A stretch of 64,000 nucleotides of DNA, taken from NCBI GenBank assembly GCA_031399085.1, contig JANNOQ010000033.1, positions 248,001 to 312,000 on the forward strand, read 5' to 3'. The notes under the pieces were generated by a model. That model was not told the DNA's origin, searched no databases, and was given only the letters and a program-made list of their open reading frames with translations. A program made the position numbers and the translations under genes. Source of the DNA: R-RK-3 sp031399085. Lineage in GTDB: Bacteria > Pseudomonadota > Alphaproteobacteria > Rhizobiales > Rhodomicrobiaceae. Shown piece by piece: positions 1-9,033 of this stretch. Within the stretch, counting starts at the first letter, position 1; every line of letters begins with the position of its first letter.

Positions 1-468
1 AGTTTCACCCTGCGCCAAGGCGTTCGAACTTTTGCGCGCCCAGGTAAGATCCTTCGGCAGCACGGCGACATCGAACGCCGCCCGTTTCCGCGCAAGATCC
101 TTGCCCTCGATAGGGAAGATCACTGCGGAGCCCCAGCGCTGCGTCTCCACCTTTACGGCTGCGTCCTGCACCGGGATCGTTCCGACGGGCTGTTCGATGG
201 AGGCAGGTGGCAGCCAACGGTCGCGCAGATCGGGATTTGTCAGAACCACCGCGCCGCCGACGGCCACCGCCGCTGCTCCGGTGGTCACGACGGACGCAAC
301 GGTATGCGTCTTGAACACGCCCATCAGCCAATTGAACCAATCGTAGCGTCCGCTCCATGTGTCGTAGCGGTTGTACGAGCGATAGAGCCAGCCGAAGATG
401 CCGGAGCGATCCTCATCCTGTTTCTTTTTCTGCGCGCTCACGGAAGTGGGATGCTGCTCTTCATTCAT
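1..468 (-). CDS. Hypothetical single-pass membrane protein, 3' end beyond the window
   Basis: The frame is open for at least 156 codons from an ATG at 468 and runs off the left edge without a stop. The first 25 residues are charged and low in complexity. An aromatic patch follows (GWLYRSYNRYDTWSGRYDW, roughly residues 26-44). One membrane segment rich in Ala, Val and Gly lies around residues 55-75, and a predicted extracytoplasmic region begins after it. I do not recognise the family. The gene is divergent from the dehydratase at 635. Open reading frames in the other frames here have arginine-rich, low-complexity translations typical of shadows, so I prefer this frame. Confidence 0.55.
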   Translation of the reverse strand, partial: MNEEQHPTSVSAQKKKQDEDRSGIFGWLYRSYNRYDTWSGRYDWFNWLMGVFKTHTVASVVTTGAAAVAVGGAVVLTNPDLRDRWLPPASIEQPVGTIPVQDAAVKVETQRWGSAVIFPIEGKDLARKRAAFDVAVLPKDLTWARKSSNALAQGET

Positions 469-634
469 GACACGCCCTCGCAAAATTTGCCTTGTGCTGA
501 AACGAAGCGATGCCAGCGCAATAGCAGGGCGAGCGGTACGCGAACAGCCATTTTTATCCAGTCAGGACGGCGCGATTGGCGGCGCGGCGATTTCGCGGGA
601 TAGTGGCCCGGTGTTCCAAGGGAGACCGCCGCAA

Positions 635-1609
635 ATGCCCCTTTTCAGCCTCGATGATCTGCACGCAGCCGCCAGCCGCATCGCGCCCCTGATGCCGCCC
701 ACCCCGCAATATGCTTGGCCCCTGCTGGCGGCGCGCGCTGGGTGCGAGGTCTGGCTCAAGCATGAAAATCATACGCCGACGGGCGCGTTCAAAATTCGCG
801 GCGGCATCGTCTATCTGGACCGGCTGATGCGTGAGAATGCGCGCCTCGATGGTGTGATTACGGCGACGCGCGGCAATCACGGCCAGTCCATTGCGCTGGC
901 CGCCTCGCGTCTCGGCCTGGCATCCGTGATCGTCGTCCCGGAAGGTAATTCGGCGGAAAAGAACGCGGCGATGCGCGCTTTTGGCGGCGAATTGATTGTG
1001 GCGGGGCAAGATTTCGACGAGAGCCGCCTTCATGCGGCGCGGCTGGCATCGGATCGCGGGCTGTTCATGGTGCCGTCCTTCCACCCCGATCTGGTGAAGG
1101 GCGTTGCGACCTATGCGCTGGAGCTGTTCACCGCACAACCCAATCTTGACGCCGTGTATGTCCCGATCGGAATGGGGTCGGGCATTTGCGGGCTGATCAC
1201 CGCGCGCGATCTGCTCGGCCTCAAGACGGAGATCGTCGGCGTGGTGGCGGCGTCCGCCCCGGCGATGGCGGTGTCCTTCGAGGTCGGGCACGTGACGCCG
1301 GGCAACAGCGCCGCGACGTTCGCCGACGGCATGGCCTGCCGCAATCCCGATCCCGAGGCGTTCGCCATCATCCAAAAAGGGGCGGCACGAATCGTCACCG
1401 TTAGCGAGGATGAGATCGCCGCGGCGATCCGCGCGCTTTATGCCGACACGCATAATATCGCCGAGGGGGCAGCCGCGGCGCCTCTCGCGGCTCTCCTGAA
1501 AGAGGGCGCGTCGATGCGAAACCGCCGCGTCGGCCTCATCATGAGCGGAGGAAACATTGACACGGATCGGCTCGCCGCGGTTCTGGCAGGTAAAACCCCG
1601 GACGCTTAA
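635..1609 (+). CDS. Threonine/serine dehydratase-like PLP enzyme (fold type II)
   Basis: This 324-residue protein matches the biosynthetic/catabolic threonine dehydratase and serine racemase family, which deaminates L-threonine or L-serine in the cytoplasm through a PLP Schiff base. The motif TGAFKIRGG near residue 50 carries the PLP-binding lysine, TRGNHGQS follows, and a phosphate-binding glycine stretch (MSGGNID) lies near the C terminus. There is no C-terminal ACT domain, so it is a short catabolic-type enzyme rather than full-length IlvA. I chose the ATG at 635 because GGAG lies 11 bases upstream; the frame is open further upstream but overlaps the divergent gene. Its stop overlaps the convergent glycosyltransferase stop by 3 bases. 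Exact substrate is unknown. Confidence 0.85.
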   Translation: MPLFSLDDLHAAASRIAPLMPPTPQYAWPLLAARAGCEVWLKHENHTPTGAFKIRGGIVYLDRLMRENARLDGVITATRGNHGQSIALAASRLGLASVIVVPEGNSAEKNAAMRAFGGELIVAGQDFDESRLHAARLASDRGLFMVPSFHPDLVKGVATYALELFTAQPNLDAVYVPIGMGSGICGLITARDLLGLKTEIVGVVAASAPAMAVSFEVGHVTPGNSAATFADGMACRNPDPEAFAIIQKGAARIVTVSEDEIAAAIRALYADTHNIAEGAAAAPLAALLKEGASMRNRRVGLIMSGGNIDTDRLAAVLAGKTPDA

Positions 1610-3090
1610 TAGCGCTGCCGATGAACTTTCGAGGGAACATAGCTGTCGGAGTAGGAGGCGTCGAAAAGCCATTCCTGCATGTAGGCCGCAAGCCGCAGAA
1701 AGCGCATCACATAGCTGTTCAGCACGCTATAGGCCGCCATGTAGAGCAGATGACGCAGCGACAGAACCTTCGGCGTGGCCAGAGCGGCAAGGCTGAGCGT
1801 TACGAGGTCCAGCGCAAACATACCCAACTGCGCCGCGATCAGAATAGCAAGCGCGGTGTCGCCATAGGTCGTGAACAGCCAAATCAGATAGACGGGCATG
1901 GCGAGCGCCGCCCCCACGTCGAAGACGAGAAATTCGAGCTGATGGGCCAGTTCCAGCGGCTGCATTTGGAGCGACAGCGGGCTGACCTGATCCTTGTGCT
2001 TGCGGTAGCGGAGGCGAATCGCGTCGCGTTCCCAGCGGAAGCGCTGCCGGATGAAGGCGGCAAAGCTTTCCGGCACGTCGGTGTAGCAAATCGCTTCGGG
2101 AACGAAGCGAACGGTCCATCCGGCCTTGCGCATCCGCAAGGTCAGATCGAGATCCTCGCCGCCGCCAGCGTCGAGGCCGTTAACCTGTAACAAGGCAGTG
2201 CGGCGGAAAACGCCGAAGGCGCCGGAGGCGCAAACCACCTGTTCGGTAATGTTGCCGCCGCGTTTGCCCAGCGACAGGATCACCAGATATTCGATGCTCT
2301 GATAGCCGGCGATGAAGCTGGCATTCGGATTGCGTACCACGATGTTTCCGGCGACGGCTCCAACGTTCGGATCGCTGAAGGGTTCACAGGCTTTCTCGAA
2401 GGCGTGGCGGTCGAGGGTGCAGTCGCAGTCAATGTTGATGATGATATCGCCGGTGGCGTTTCGCAGCGCCAGATTGGTGGCGGCCGATTTGCCGGCGCGT
2501 AGAGCGGTGGAATGCACGGCCGTAATCAGCCCGCGCTCGCGCAGCTTCCTCAGCCGCGCGGTCATCGCGTCGGTCGAGCCGTCGCTTACCACGATGATTT
2601 CGTCCGGCGCCCAGCTCTGCTCGCGCATCGCAAGGACGCAGCGCTCGATGACATCGGCCTCATTGTGCCCCGCCACGACGGCGGTCAGTCGGGGGCGGAC
2701 GCGTGGCGGCGTGTGGGAGCCTTGAAAAGGGATGAGAAGCCCGGCCGTGAGGAAGGTCAGCGTGTAACGGGGCAACTCGAAAATGATGACGAACCAGAAC
2801 AGCGCGATGAAGCTTTCCCAGCTCTGCGCGCTCAAATAGCCGACACCGTCGTCAAAGATCTCCCACATAGGGCCGTACCGGAAGTTGTCGTTTAACGCAA
2901 CATTCGCGATTAAGTAGACGAAAACATTGAGCAAACCTTTAACACGCGGCGCAAATTTGACACCCCGTGAGCCTTCTGCATTGACGTTTACGTCAATCTT
3001 GCCCTTGACGCTCCGCAGGGATCGCATCAAGCTGACAAGTCTGTCAGGGGCGCTCTGGCCAGCAACTGCGGCCAGGGCGGCACACGTCAT
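1606..3090 (-). CDS. Processive family 2 glycosyltransferase, membrane-bound
   Basis: About 494 residues. A membrane segment near the N terminus precedes a GT-A fold domain with VVAGHNEADVIERC, a DGS (VVSDGSTD), a DCD metal-binding motif (IDCDCT), an ED acceptor-base motif (GGGEDLDL) and QRFRW. This last is the QxxRW signature of processive synthases such as hyaluronan, chitin or poly-GlcNAc synthases. Several hydrophobic helices follow. It probably polymerises a nucleotide sugar into an exopolysaccharide at the inner membrane; the sugar cannot be read from sequence. The N terminus is uncertain: the longest frame starts at 3168, sharing CATG with the divergent ferredoxin start. ATGs at 3090 and 3027 are alternatives, none with a clear ribosome binding site. 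Confidence 0.8.
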   Translation of the reverse strand: MTCAALAAVAGQSAPDRLVSLMRSLRSVKGKIDVNVNAEGSRGVKFAPRVKGLLNVFVYLIANVALNDNFRYGPMWEIFDDGVGYLSAQSWESFIALFWFVIIFELPRYTLTFLTAGLLIPFQGSHTPPRVRPRLTAVVAGHNEADVIERCVLAMREQSWAPDEIIVVSDGSTDAMTARLRKLRERGLITAVHSTALRAGKSAATNLALRNATGDIIINIDCDCTLDRHAFEKACEPFSDPNVGAVAGNIVVRNPNASFIAGYQSIEYLVILSLGKRGGNITEQVVCASGAFGVFRRTALLQVNGLDAGGGEDLDLTLRMRKAGWTVRFVPEAICYTDVPESFAAFIRQRFRWERDAIRLRYRKHKDQVSPLSLQMQPLELAHQLEFLVFDVGAALAMPVYLIWLFTTYGDTALAILIAAQLGMFALDLVTLSLAALATPKVLSLRHLLYMAAYSVLNSYVMRFLRLAAYMQEWLFDASYSDSYVPSKVHRQRY

Positions 3091-3166
3091 AAATCCGCGC
3101 AAGACAGGATGGCGTTCTGATGGAGCCGGGGCGGTAAAATCCGCCGCAAGGGGAAGGGAGCGCGAC

Positions 3167-3379
3167 ATGCCTCAAAGCACGATGAAAGTGCGCGTCGATC
3201 AGGATAAGTGCCAGGGCCATAATCGGTGCAAAGCGCTGGCGCCGGAGCTTTTCGAACTCGATGAATACGGGAATGCGAGGGAAATCGGCGACGGCTTCGT
3301 GGCGCCCGGTTTGGAGGAAAAGGCGGCCCTCGCGCACGCCAACTGCCCGGAATTCGCCGTTGTCATTACCGAGGAGTGA
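3167..3379 (+). CDS. Small ferredoxin ([3Fe-4S] type), P450 partner
   Basis: A 70-residue acidic ferredoxin. The cluster motif is CQGHNRC, followed by a distant CP pair (NCPEFAV). His replaces the second cysteine of a standard CxxCxxC, which is characteristic of the single [3Fe-4S] ferredoxins that pass electrons to bacterial cytochromes P450. The P450 gene begins 10 bases after the stop, so the two are almost certainly co-transcribed and are likely redox partners. A ribosome binding site (GGGAGCG) precedes the ATG at 3167; an internal Met six residues later is an alternative start. No ferredoxin reductase gene is adjacent, so that component must come from elsewhere. Confidence 0.88.
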   Translation: MPQSTMKVRVDQDKCQGHNRCKALAPELFELDEYGNAREIGDGFVAPGLEEKAALAHANCPEFAVVITEE

Positions 3380-3389
3380 GGAGCCACCG

Positions 3390-4625
3390 ATGACCGAAGC
3401 GAGCGCAACCGTCGCCAGGCTGCCGGCCAGCGATTGGGCAACCGATTGGGATCACCTCGATCCGCGCTGGCGGAACGATCCCTATCCGATCTGGGACGAG
3501 CTGCGCGGCAAATGCCCCATTGCCCACACCGAGCGCTTCATGGGCGCCTATCTGCCGACGCGCTACGAGGATGTGAAGGCCATCGCCTATGACACCGAGC
3601 ATTTCTCCTCACGCCGCGTCGTGGTGCGCGAATTCCGCGCCGAGCAGATCATCCCCGCCCCGCCGATCACCTCCGATCCACCGCGGCATAAGGCGCTGAA
3701 GCAAATCTTGCTGCCGCCCTTTCTCCCCGAGGAAATCGCCAAGATCGAACCGAAGGCCCGCATCATCTGCAATGAGCTGATCGACAGCTTCATGGCGGAC
3801 GGAGAGTGCGACGCCGCGCAGCGCTATACACGCCACATCCCCGTGCGCGTGATTGCCCATATGCTCGGCGTGCCCGACGGCGATGGGGACCTCTTTATCC
3901 GCTGGATTCATGAAATTCTGGAGCTGGGCATCACCGACGATGATGTGATGTGGAAAGCGTTCAGCGAGATGACCGCCTATTTCGAGGACCAGATCGAGAC
4001 GCGCAAAGGCGCGCCGCGCGACGATCTGATTACAAAGGTCATGAACGCTGAAATCGGCGGCGAGCCCATTCCTGTGGATCTGGCGCTCGGCATGTTGCGG
4101 CTGCTGCTGATCGCGGGTATCGACACGACCTGGAGCGGCATCGGGGCGGCGCTGTGGCATCTGGCTAAGACGCCGGCCGACGCCAAGCGCCTGATCGCCG
4201 AGCCGGAGCTGATGCCAACGGCAATCGAGGAGTTCCTGCGCGCCTTTGCTCCGGTGACGATGGCGCGCGAAGTGATGAAGGACACGCAGATCAATGGTTG
4301 TCCGATCAAGGCGGGCAATATGGTGCTGCTGTCGTTCCCCGCCGCCAACCGCGATCCGGAGATGTTTCCGGACGCCGACAAGGTCATCATCGACCGCAAG
4401 GAAAACCGTCACGCCGCCTTCGGCCTCGGCATTCACCGCTGCGTCGGCTCGAATCTGGCGCGCATGGAGATGACGGTGGCGATCGAGGAATGGCTAAAAC
4501 GCATTCCCGAATTCCGGCTCGATCCGGCCAAGCCGGTCGCCTGGTCGGAAGGAACGGTGCGCGGGCCGCGCGCGCTGCCGGTGATCTTCGACGCAGCCGG
4601 CTTACCGCCGAGCCGAGCCGGCTAA
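3390..4625 (+). CDS. Cytochrome P450
   Basis: A 411-residue soluble bacterial P450. The I-helix oxygen-activation motif is AGIDTT (about residue 245), the K-helix ExxR is EEFLR, and the heme-binding loop is FGLGIHRCVG with the proximal cysteine near residue 356. Length and layout are those of a class I, three-component P450 taking electrons from the ferredoxin encoded just upstream. There is no signal peptide or membrane anchor. The substrate is unknown; similar ferredoxin/P450 pairs in alphaproteobacteria oxidise aromatic acids or terpenoids, which is background and not shown here. I chose the ATG at 3390 because GAGGAG lies about 10 bases upstream and the N terminus (MTEASATV) is typical. 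Confidence 0.95.
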   Translation: MTEASATVARLPASDWATDWDHLDPRWRNDPYPIWDELRGKCPIAHTERFMGAYLPTRYEDVKAIAYDTEHFSSRRVVVREFRAEQIIPAPPITSDPPRHKALKQILLPPFLPEEIAKIEPKARIICNELIDSFMADGECDAAQRYTRHIPVRVIAHMLGVPDGDGDLFIRWIHEILELGITDDDVMWKAFSEMTAYFEDQIETRKGAPRDDLITKVMNAEIGGEPIPVDLALGMLRLLLIAGIDTTWSGIGAALWHLAKTPADAKRLIAEPELMPTAIEEFLRAFAPVTMAREVMKDTQINGCPIKAGNMVLLSFPAANRDPEMFPDADKVIIDRKENRHAAFGLGIHRCVGSNLARMEMTVAIEEWLKRIPEFRLDPAKPVAWSEGTVRGPRALPVIFDAAGLPPSRAG

Positions 4626-4667
4626 CGCATCGCGATGTCTCCGACGCGGCGATCTTATTCCGCGTCG

Positions 4668-4687
4668 CCCCGGCCTTTGAGCCGGGG
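4668..4687. terminator. Hairpin downstream of the P450 gene
   Basis: A 7-bp GC stem (CCCCGGC/GCCGGGG) with a six-base loop lies 43 bases after the P450 stop. No T-run follows, so it may be a palindromic intergenic repeat more than an intrinsic terminator. The remaining sequence to 4836 holds no gene that I can support. Confidence 0.4.
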
Positions 4688-4836
4688 ACCATTCGCCTAA
4701 CAACACTTAAGCCAAATCTAGGCAACGCAAGTTGGCCCCGGCTCAGCGGCCTGCCGCATCGTTAATTTTACGTTCATCTTGCGCCGCATAATTTGCGGGA
4801 GAAGTTGCGGTACGGCAACTGTCAAGGGGAGCATCG

Positions 4837-6171
4837 ATGCGCAAGGCGTTTCTTCCGGCATTTGTCACTCTCGGGTTACTTGCGCTCCCCATCTCTGCCG
4901 CCAATGCCGCGCAACCCATTAAGGTTCGGGCCGACCTCGGCCAGACCGTGTTGCCTGAAGGCCAAGACGGACGGGTTTATCTGCGCGTGGCTCTTGAAGG
5001 TGTGGAGCAGCCCGAGGAAGGTGCGCGCATTCCTGCCAACGTGCTGCTCGTGATCGACAAATCCGGCTCCATGAAAGGCGCCCGCATCGAGCAGGCCAAG
5101 GAGGCCGCGCTGATGGCGGTCGAACGGCTCGGCGACCAGGATGTGCTCGGCATCGTCACCTATAGCGACAACGCAACTGTGCTCTCGCCCGCTGCCCAGC
5201 TGCGTTACACAGATGAATTGCGCGGCGCGATCCGCCGGATTGCGGCCGATGGCAGCACAGCGCTCTATGCCGGCGTCAGCCAGGGCATTCGCGAGTTACG
5301 CCCCTTTATCGACGCCTATAAGGTGAACCGCGTCATCCTTTTGTCCGACGGCCTCGCCAATGTCGGGCCGTCCTCGCCGCGTGAGCTTGAAGCCCTTGGA
5401 CGCGAAGCCGCGCGGGATGGCGTTTCGGTGACCACCATCGGGCTTGGGCTTGGTTACAACGAAGACCTGATGACCCGCCTGGCGCTTGCCAGCGACGGCA
5501 ACCACGCCTTCGTTGCGGAGCCGGCCGACCTGGTCAACATCTTCAATGAGGAATTCGGCGACGTGCTTGCGGCTGTCGGCGGCGATGTCGAGATCATCAT
5601 CGAATGCCCGGATGGGTTCGAGCCGGTGCGCGTGCTCGGCCGCGAGGCCAAGGTCGAGGGCGGCAAGGTCCGGCTGAAACTCAATCAGATTTACCGGAAA
5701 CAGGAAAAATACGTCGTCGTCGAACTGAAAGTCGATCAGGCACGTGCCAAAGGTTCGGCTCAGGCGGCTCGGGTCGAAGTGAATTACACCAATTTCGCCA
5801 CCAAAAAACGCGCGACAGCCGAAGGCAAGGCCGAAATACGGTTCAGCGCCTCCGATGTCGATGTGAAGGCGAGCGTCAACAAGGATGTGACCGCCGCAGT
5901 CACGACGCAGGTCGCGACGGAGCGCAATGAGCACGCGGTCTCGCTGCGCGACAGCGGCAAGGCTGAAGAGGCAAAGCGCGTGCTGAAGGAAAACGCGGCC
6001 TATCTCAAAGAACAGGCGGATCAGCTTCCCGCAGCCGCGGCGGCACCGCTACGCGAGCTTTCGAAGCGGAACCTGAATGAAGCGGAAAATCTAAGCGGCG
6101 CCGATTGGGACCGCACGCGCAAGTCAATGCGAGCGCAGCAATATAAGGACAAGACGCAGCAGCGATATTAG
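4837..6171 (+). CDS. Secreted von Willebrand factor type A domain protein
   Basis: A 444-residue protein with a Sec signal peptide (hydrophobic core, predicted cleavage after ANA near residue 24). After an Ig-like N-terminal strand region, a vWA domain spans roughly residues 65-240. Its MIDAS is complete: DKSGSMKG (DxSxS), a Thr in DGSTALYAG and an Asp in LLSDGLANVG. The region after residue 240 resembles the accessory beta domain of secreted vWA/inter-alpha-trypsin-inhibitor-like proteins, and the C terminus is a charged helix. It probably binds a protein partner through divalent metal in the periplasm or on the cell surface. It appears monocistronic. A ribosome binding site (AAGGGGAG) precedes the ATG. 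Its partner is unknown. Confidence 0.85.
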   Translation: MRKAFLPAFVTLGLLALPISAANAAQPIKVRADLGQTVLPEGQDGRVYLRVALEGVEQPEEGARIPANVLLVIDKSGSMKGARIEQAKEAALMAVERLGDQDVLGIVTYSDNATVLSPAAQLRYTDELRGAIRRIAADGSTALYAGVSQGIRELRPFIDAYKVNRVILLSDGLANVGPSSPRELEALGREAARDGVSVTTIGLGLGYNEDLMTRLALASDGNHAFVAEPADLVNIFNEEFGDVLAAVGGDVEIIIECPDGFEPVRVLGREAKVEGGKVRLKLNQIYRKQEKYVVVELKVDQARAKGSAQAARVEVNYTNFATKKRATAEGKAEIRFSASDVDVKASVNKDVTAAVTTQVATERNEHAVSLRDSGKAEEAKRVLKENAAYLKEQADQLPAAAAAPLRELSKRNLNEAENLSGADWDRTRKSMRAQQYKDKTQQRY

Positions 6172-6219
6172 GCCGATACGGCCGCCCATGTACCCGCTCC
6201 ACGCCCCCTGGAGCGTAAG

Positions 6220-6261
6220 GCGAAGCGATCCGGTTTCCCCCGAAGGGCCGGATTGCTTCGC
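6220..6261. terminator. Bidirectional terminator-like hairpin between convergent genes
   Basis: A 14-base arm starting GCGAAGC is repeated inverted at 6248-6261 with one G/T mismatch and a 14-base loop. It sits between the vWA gene and malate synthase, whose 3' ends face each other. A second imperfect palindrome (around 6274-6303) follows; this 216-base gap holds no gene. Confidence 0.5.
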
Positions 6262-6387
6262 TGCCCCTCTCTCAATTGAAGGTGTCGCCCCGGAACCGGC
6301 TTGCCGGTATTCGGGGTCCAGCCAACCCCTACAAGCGGTGGATCCCGGGTAACGCCTGCGGCGTTTCCGCGAAGACCATGGGGGCGG

Positions 6388-8007
6388 TCAGGCGATGAGG
6401 CGATAAGCCGGAACGGTCAGGAAGGCATCGAGCGCTTCCGAAGTCGAAAGTTGCCGAAACAACTCGATGGCCTCCGCGAACCGGCCATGCTCGAACGCGT
6501 CGTCCCCGAGGGTCTTGCGCAGTTCTTCCATCTCGTCATGAAGCAACTCGTCGAAAAGCTCTAGGGTGACGGAGGTCCCATCGTCCAGCGCCGCGCCGTA
6601 TTTGATCCACTGCCAAACCTGGGTGCGCGAGATTTCGGCGGTGGCCGCATCTTCCATCAGATTATAGAGCGGCACCGCGCCATTGCCGCGCAGCCATGCC
6701 TCGATGTATTGCACGCCGACCCGAATATTGGTCCGCAACCCCTCTTCGCTCCGCGTGCCTTCATGCACCTCCAGCAACTGCGCCTGACCGGCCTGCACCT
6801 CTTGTCGCAAATTGCCGAGCTGATTGGGCTGCGGCATGTGCTGGTCAAACACCTCCTTCGCAACGGAGACAAGATCGGGATGCGCCACCCACGTACCGTC
6901 ATGGCCCGCCTGCACCTCGCGCAGCTTGTCCGCGCGCACGGCGGTCAGCGCCCGGTCATTGGCTTTTAGGTCACGGCGATTGGGAATGAAGGCCGCCATG
7001 CCGCCCATCGCGAATGCCCCACGCCGATGGCAGGTTTTGATCAGCAACTCTGAGTAGGCCTTGAGGAAGGCCTTGCCCATCACGACCTGGCTGCGATCGG
7101 GCAGGAGATAGTCGGGCTTGGCGCGCATGGTTTTGATGAAGGAAAAAATGTAATCCCAGCGCCCGCAATTCAGGCCGACGATGTGATCCCGCAGCGCATG
7201 GAGAATTTCATGCATCTCGAACGCGGCCGGCAGCGTCTCGATCAGCGCCGTCGCCTTGATCGTGCCGACGGGCAAACCCAGCTCGGTCTGCGCCTTGACA
7301 AACACCTCGTTCCAGAGCGCGGCTTCCTTATGGTGCTCCATTTTCGGCAGGTAGAAATAGGGTCCGCTGCCCTTTTCCAGCGCGTGCTTGGCATTGTGAA
7401 AGACGTAAAGGCCGAAATCGACGAATGCGCCGGCGATCGGGGCGCCATCGATGAAAATATGCTCTTCCAGCAAATGCCAGCCGCGCGGGCGGACGAGCAG
7501 CACGGCGGGCTTGCCGGCGATCTTGTAGTCCTTGCCGCTTTCGGGATCGGTAAAGTCGATCTGACCAGACCAGTAATCAGCCAGATTGATCTGACCCTCG
7601 ACGACATTCTCCCAGGTCGGCGACAGCGCATCCTCGCAATCGGCCATGAAGCAGGACGCGCCAGAGTTTAGCGCGTTGATGATCATCTTGCGCGTTGTGG
7701 GGCCGGTGATCTCGACGCGCCGGTCCGTGAGATCGGCGGGGATGCCGCGTATGGTCCAGTCGCCGTCGCGAATGCCGAGCGTCTCGGGTAGAAAATCGGG
7801 CAGCGCGCCGGCATCGAGCACCTGCTGACGGTGCTCGCGCCATTCCAGCAATTGGCGGCGCGTCGGCTCGAAAGCGCGGGCGAGCCCAGCAAGAAAGCCG
7901 AGCGCCTCGGGCGTCAGGATGCGTTCATAGCCTGGCTTGATCGCGCCCTTGATGTCCACCCCGGCGGGCAGCTCAAACGTCAAGGAACCAGTTTGCGCCG
8001 TCGTCAT
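6388..8007 (-). CDS. aceB: Malate synthase A
   Basis: A 539-residue enzyme condensing glyoxylate with acetyl-CoA to malate, the second step of the glyoxylate shunt. Typical malate synthase A features are the RRVEITGP segment near residue 100, the FMADCEDALSPTW strand with acidic residues, RPRGWHL, PKMEHHKEA, LIETLPAAFEMHEILHA and GLNCGRWDYIFS, the last two lining the glyoxylate and magnesium site. The length suits the short A isoform and not the 720-residue G isoform. I chose the ATG at 8007 over an upstream start because GGAGG lies about 8 bases before it. An IclR-family regulator lies directly upstream on the same strand. Isocitrate lyase is not in this window. Confidence 0.96.
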   Translation of the reverse strand: MTTAQTGSLTFELPAGVDIKGAIKPGYERILTPEALGFLAGLARAFEPTRRQLLEWREHRQQVLDAGALPDFLPETLGIRDGDWTIRGIPADLTDRRVEITGPTTRKMIINALNSGASCFMADCEDALSPTWENVVEGQINLADYWSGQIDFTDPESGKDYKIAGKPAVLLVRPRGWHLLEEHIFIDGAPIAGAFVDFGLYVFHNAKHALEKGSGPYFYLPKMEHHKEAALWNEVFVKAQTELGLPVGTIKATALIETLPAAFEMHEILHALRDHIVGLNCGRWDYIFSFIKTMRAKPDYLLPDRSQVVMGKAFLKAYSELLIKTCHRRGAFAMGGMAAFIPNRRDLKANDRALTAVRADKLREVQAGHDGTWVAHPDLVSVAKEVFDQHMPQPNQLGNLRQEVQAGQAQLLEVHEGTRSEEGLRTNIRVGVQYIEAWLRGNGAVPLYNLMEDAATAEISRTQVWQWIKYGAALDDGTSVTLELFDELLHDEMEELRKTLGDDAFEHGRFAEAIELFRQLSTSEALDAFLTVPAYRLIA

Positions 8008-8058
8008 GGACCGCCTCCGCTGCTTTGGGGGATGGAGCAATTGTAACAGGCTGCGTTG

Positions 8059-8081
8059 GGAATTAAATAAAACTGAATTCC
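8059..8081. promoter_or_regulatory. Possible operator upstream of aceB
   Basis: An inverted repeat GGAATT-N11-AATTCC lies 52-74 bases before the aceB start, in an AT-rich patch. An IclR-family regulator is encoded next door, so this is a candidate operator. The assignment is inferred from position and symmetry only. Confidence 0.3.
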
Positions 8082-8109
8082 GTCATGCGGGATCGAAAAT
8101 GCTCTGAAA

Positions 8110-8946
8110 TCATTGATTTGCTGGTTTTCCGCCCATCTCGGCGGTGATCTGGTCGCTGGCCATTTGCACGGTCTGGCCAAGGGCGGAAATAAGGTCGTCG
8201 GTGATCCGCGCCGATGGACCGGACAAGGACAGCGCCGCGGCGGGTCTTGCGTCCTCGTCGTAAATCGCAGCGGCGACACAGCGCAGGCCGATCGCATTTT
8301 CTTCGTCGTCGATAGCGAAGCCGCGCGCCTGAATGGCCCGCAGCTCGGTGCGCAGCGCCGCCATGGTGCTGATCGTCTTCGGCGTCGCCTTCGCCAAACC
8401 TTGCTGCGCAATAATGCGCTCGACATCGTCTTGCGTCATCGCCGCGAGCAGCGCCTTGCCAACACCGGAGGCGTGCATCGCCGCCCGGCCGCCGGGCCTT
8501 GCGATGGCGCGCATGGTCTTGCGGCATTCGATTTGCGCGACATAGATCGCCTCACCCCGATCCTCGACGGCAAGGTTCACGGTTTCGCCGCTGCGCTCCA
8601 TCAATTGGCGCATGATCGGGCGCGCAATGCCAGTCAACTCGCGCGAGCGCAGAAAGGAACTGCCGACGACGAACGATTGAACGCCGACCATCCAGACGCC
8701 GCGCTCGTGCTCGAAGCGGGCAAAGCTCTCAAGCTGCAGCGTGCTCAGCAGCCGATGCGCGGTCGATACCGCAAGACCGGCGCGCTTGGCGACCTCGCTG
8801 AGGCTCAGCCCCTGATCGGCGGCGGCCAGTGCGTTCAACAGGCGGAGTGCCCGGCTCAAGGATTGTACCGTATCGCCGCGCGCCTCGGCCGGCGGCGCAT
8901 GCCGGGCGGCCGTTGCATTTTTTGATGCACTGTTCTGAATTCTCAT
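8110..8946 (-). CDS. IclR-family transcriptional regulator
   Basis: A 278-residue regulator. An N-terminal winged helix-turn-helix (LSLSEVAKRAGLAVSTAHRLLSTL broken across residues 48-70) is followed by the IclR effector domain, with characteristic PGGRAAMHASGVGKALLA and the C-terminal AAALSLSGPSARI. Effectors in this family are small acids; E. coli IclR senses glyoxylate and pyruvate. It sits between malate synthase (same strand, 102 bases downstream) and a divergent 2-hydroxyacid dehydrogenase, so control of C2 metabolism is a reasonable inference. An AGGTGA ribosome binding site precedes the ATG at 8946. Its effector cannot be read from sequence. Confidence 0.92.
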   Translation of the reverse strand: MRIQNSASKNATAARHAPPAEARGDTVQSLSRALRLLNALAAADQGLSLSEVAKRAGLAVSTAHRLLSTLQLESFARFEHERGVWMVGVQSFVVGSSFLRSRELTGIARPIMRQLMERSGETVNLAVEDRGEAIYVAQIECRKTMRAIARPGGRAAMHASGVGKALLAAMTQDDVERIIAQQGLAKATPKTISTMAALRTELRAIQARGFAIDDEENAIGLRCVAAAIYDEDARPAAALSLSGPSARITDDLISALGQTVQMASDQITAEMGGKPANQ

Positions 8947-9033
8947 TGATAATCACCTAATGACAATACGGTATGGGTTTTCATATGGTGGAAAGTATGC
9001 CAGCAAGGCGCCGTAACTGGGTAGTGTGAAAAT

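Noticed and set aside
5..358. 117-codon minus-strand frame at the left edge
   Set aside because: Its translation is arginine-rich and low complexity, unlike a protein; the frame with the 468 start has a membrane helix and sensible composition.
554..1672. 372-codon minus-strand frame over the dehydratase gene
   Set aside because: It is the complement of a clear PLP enzyme and translates to Arg/His-rich sequence with no motif.
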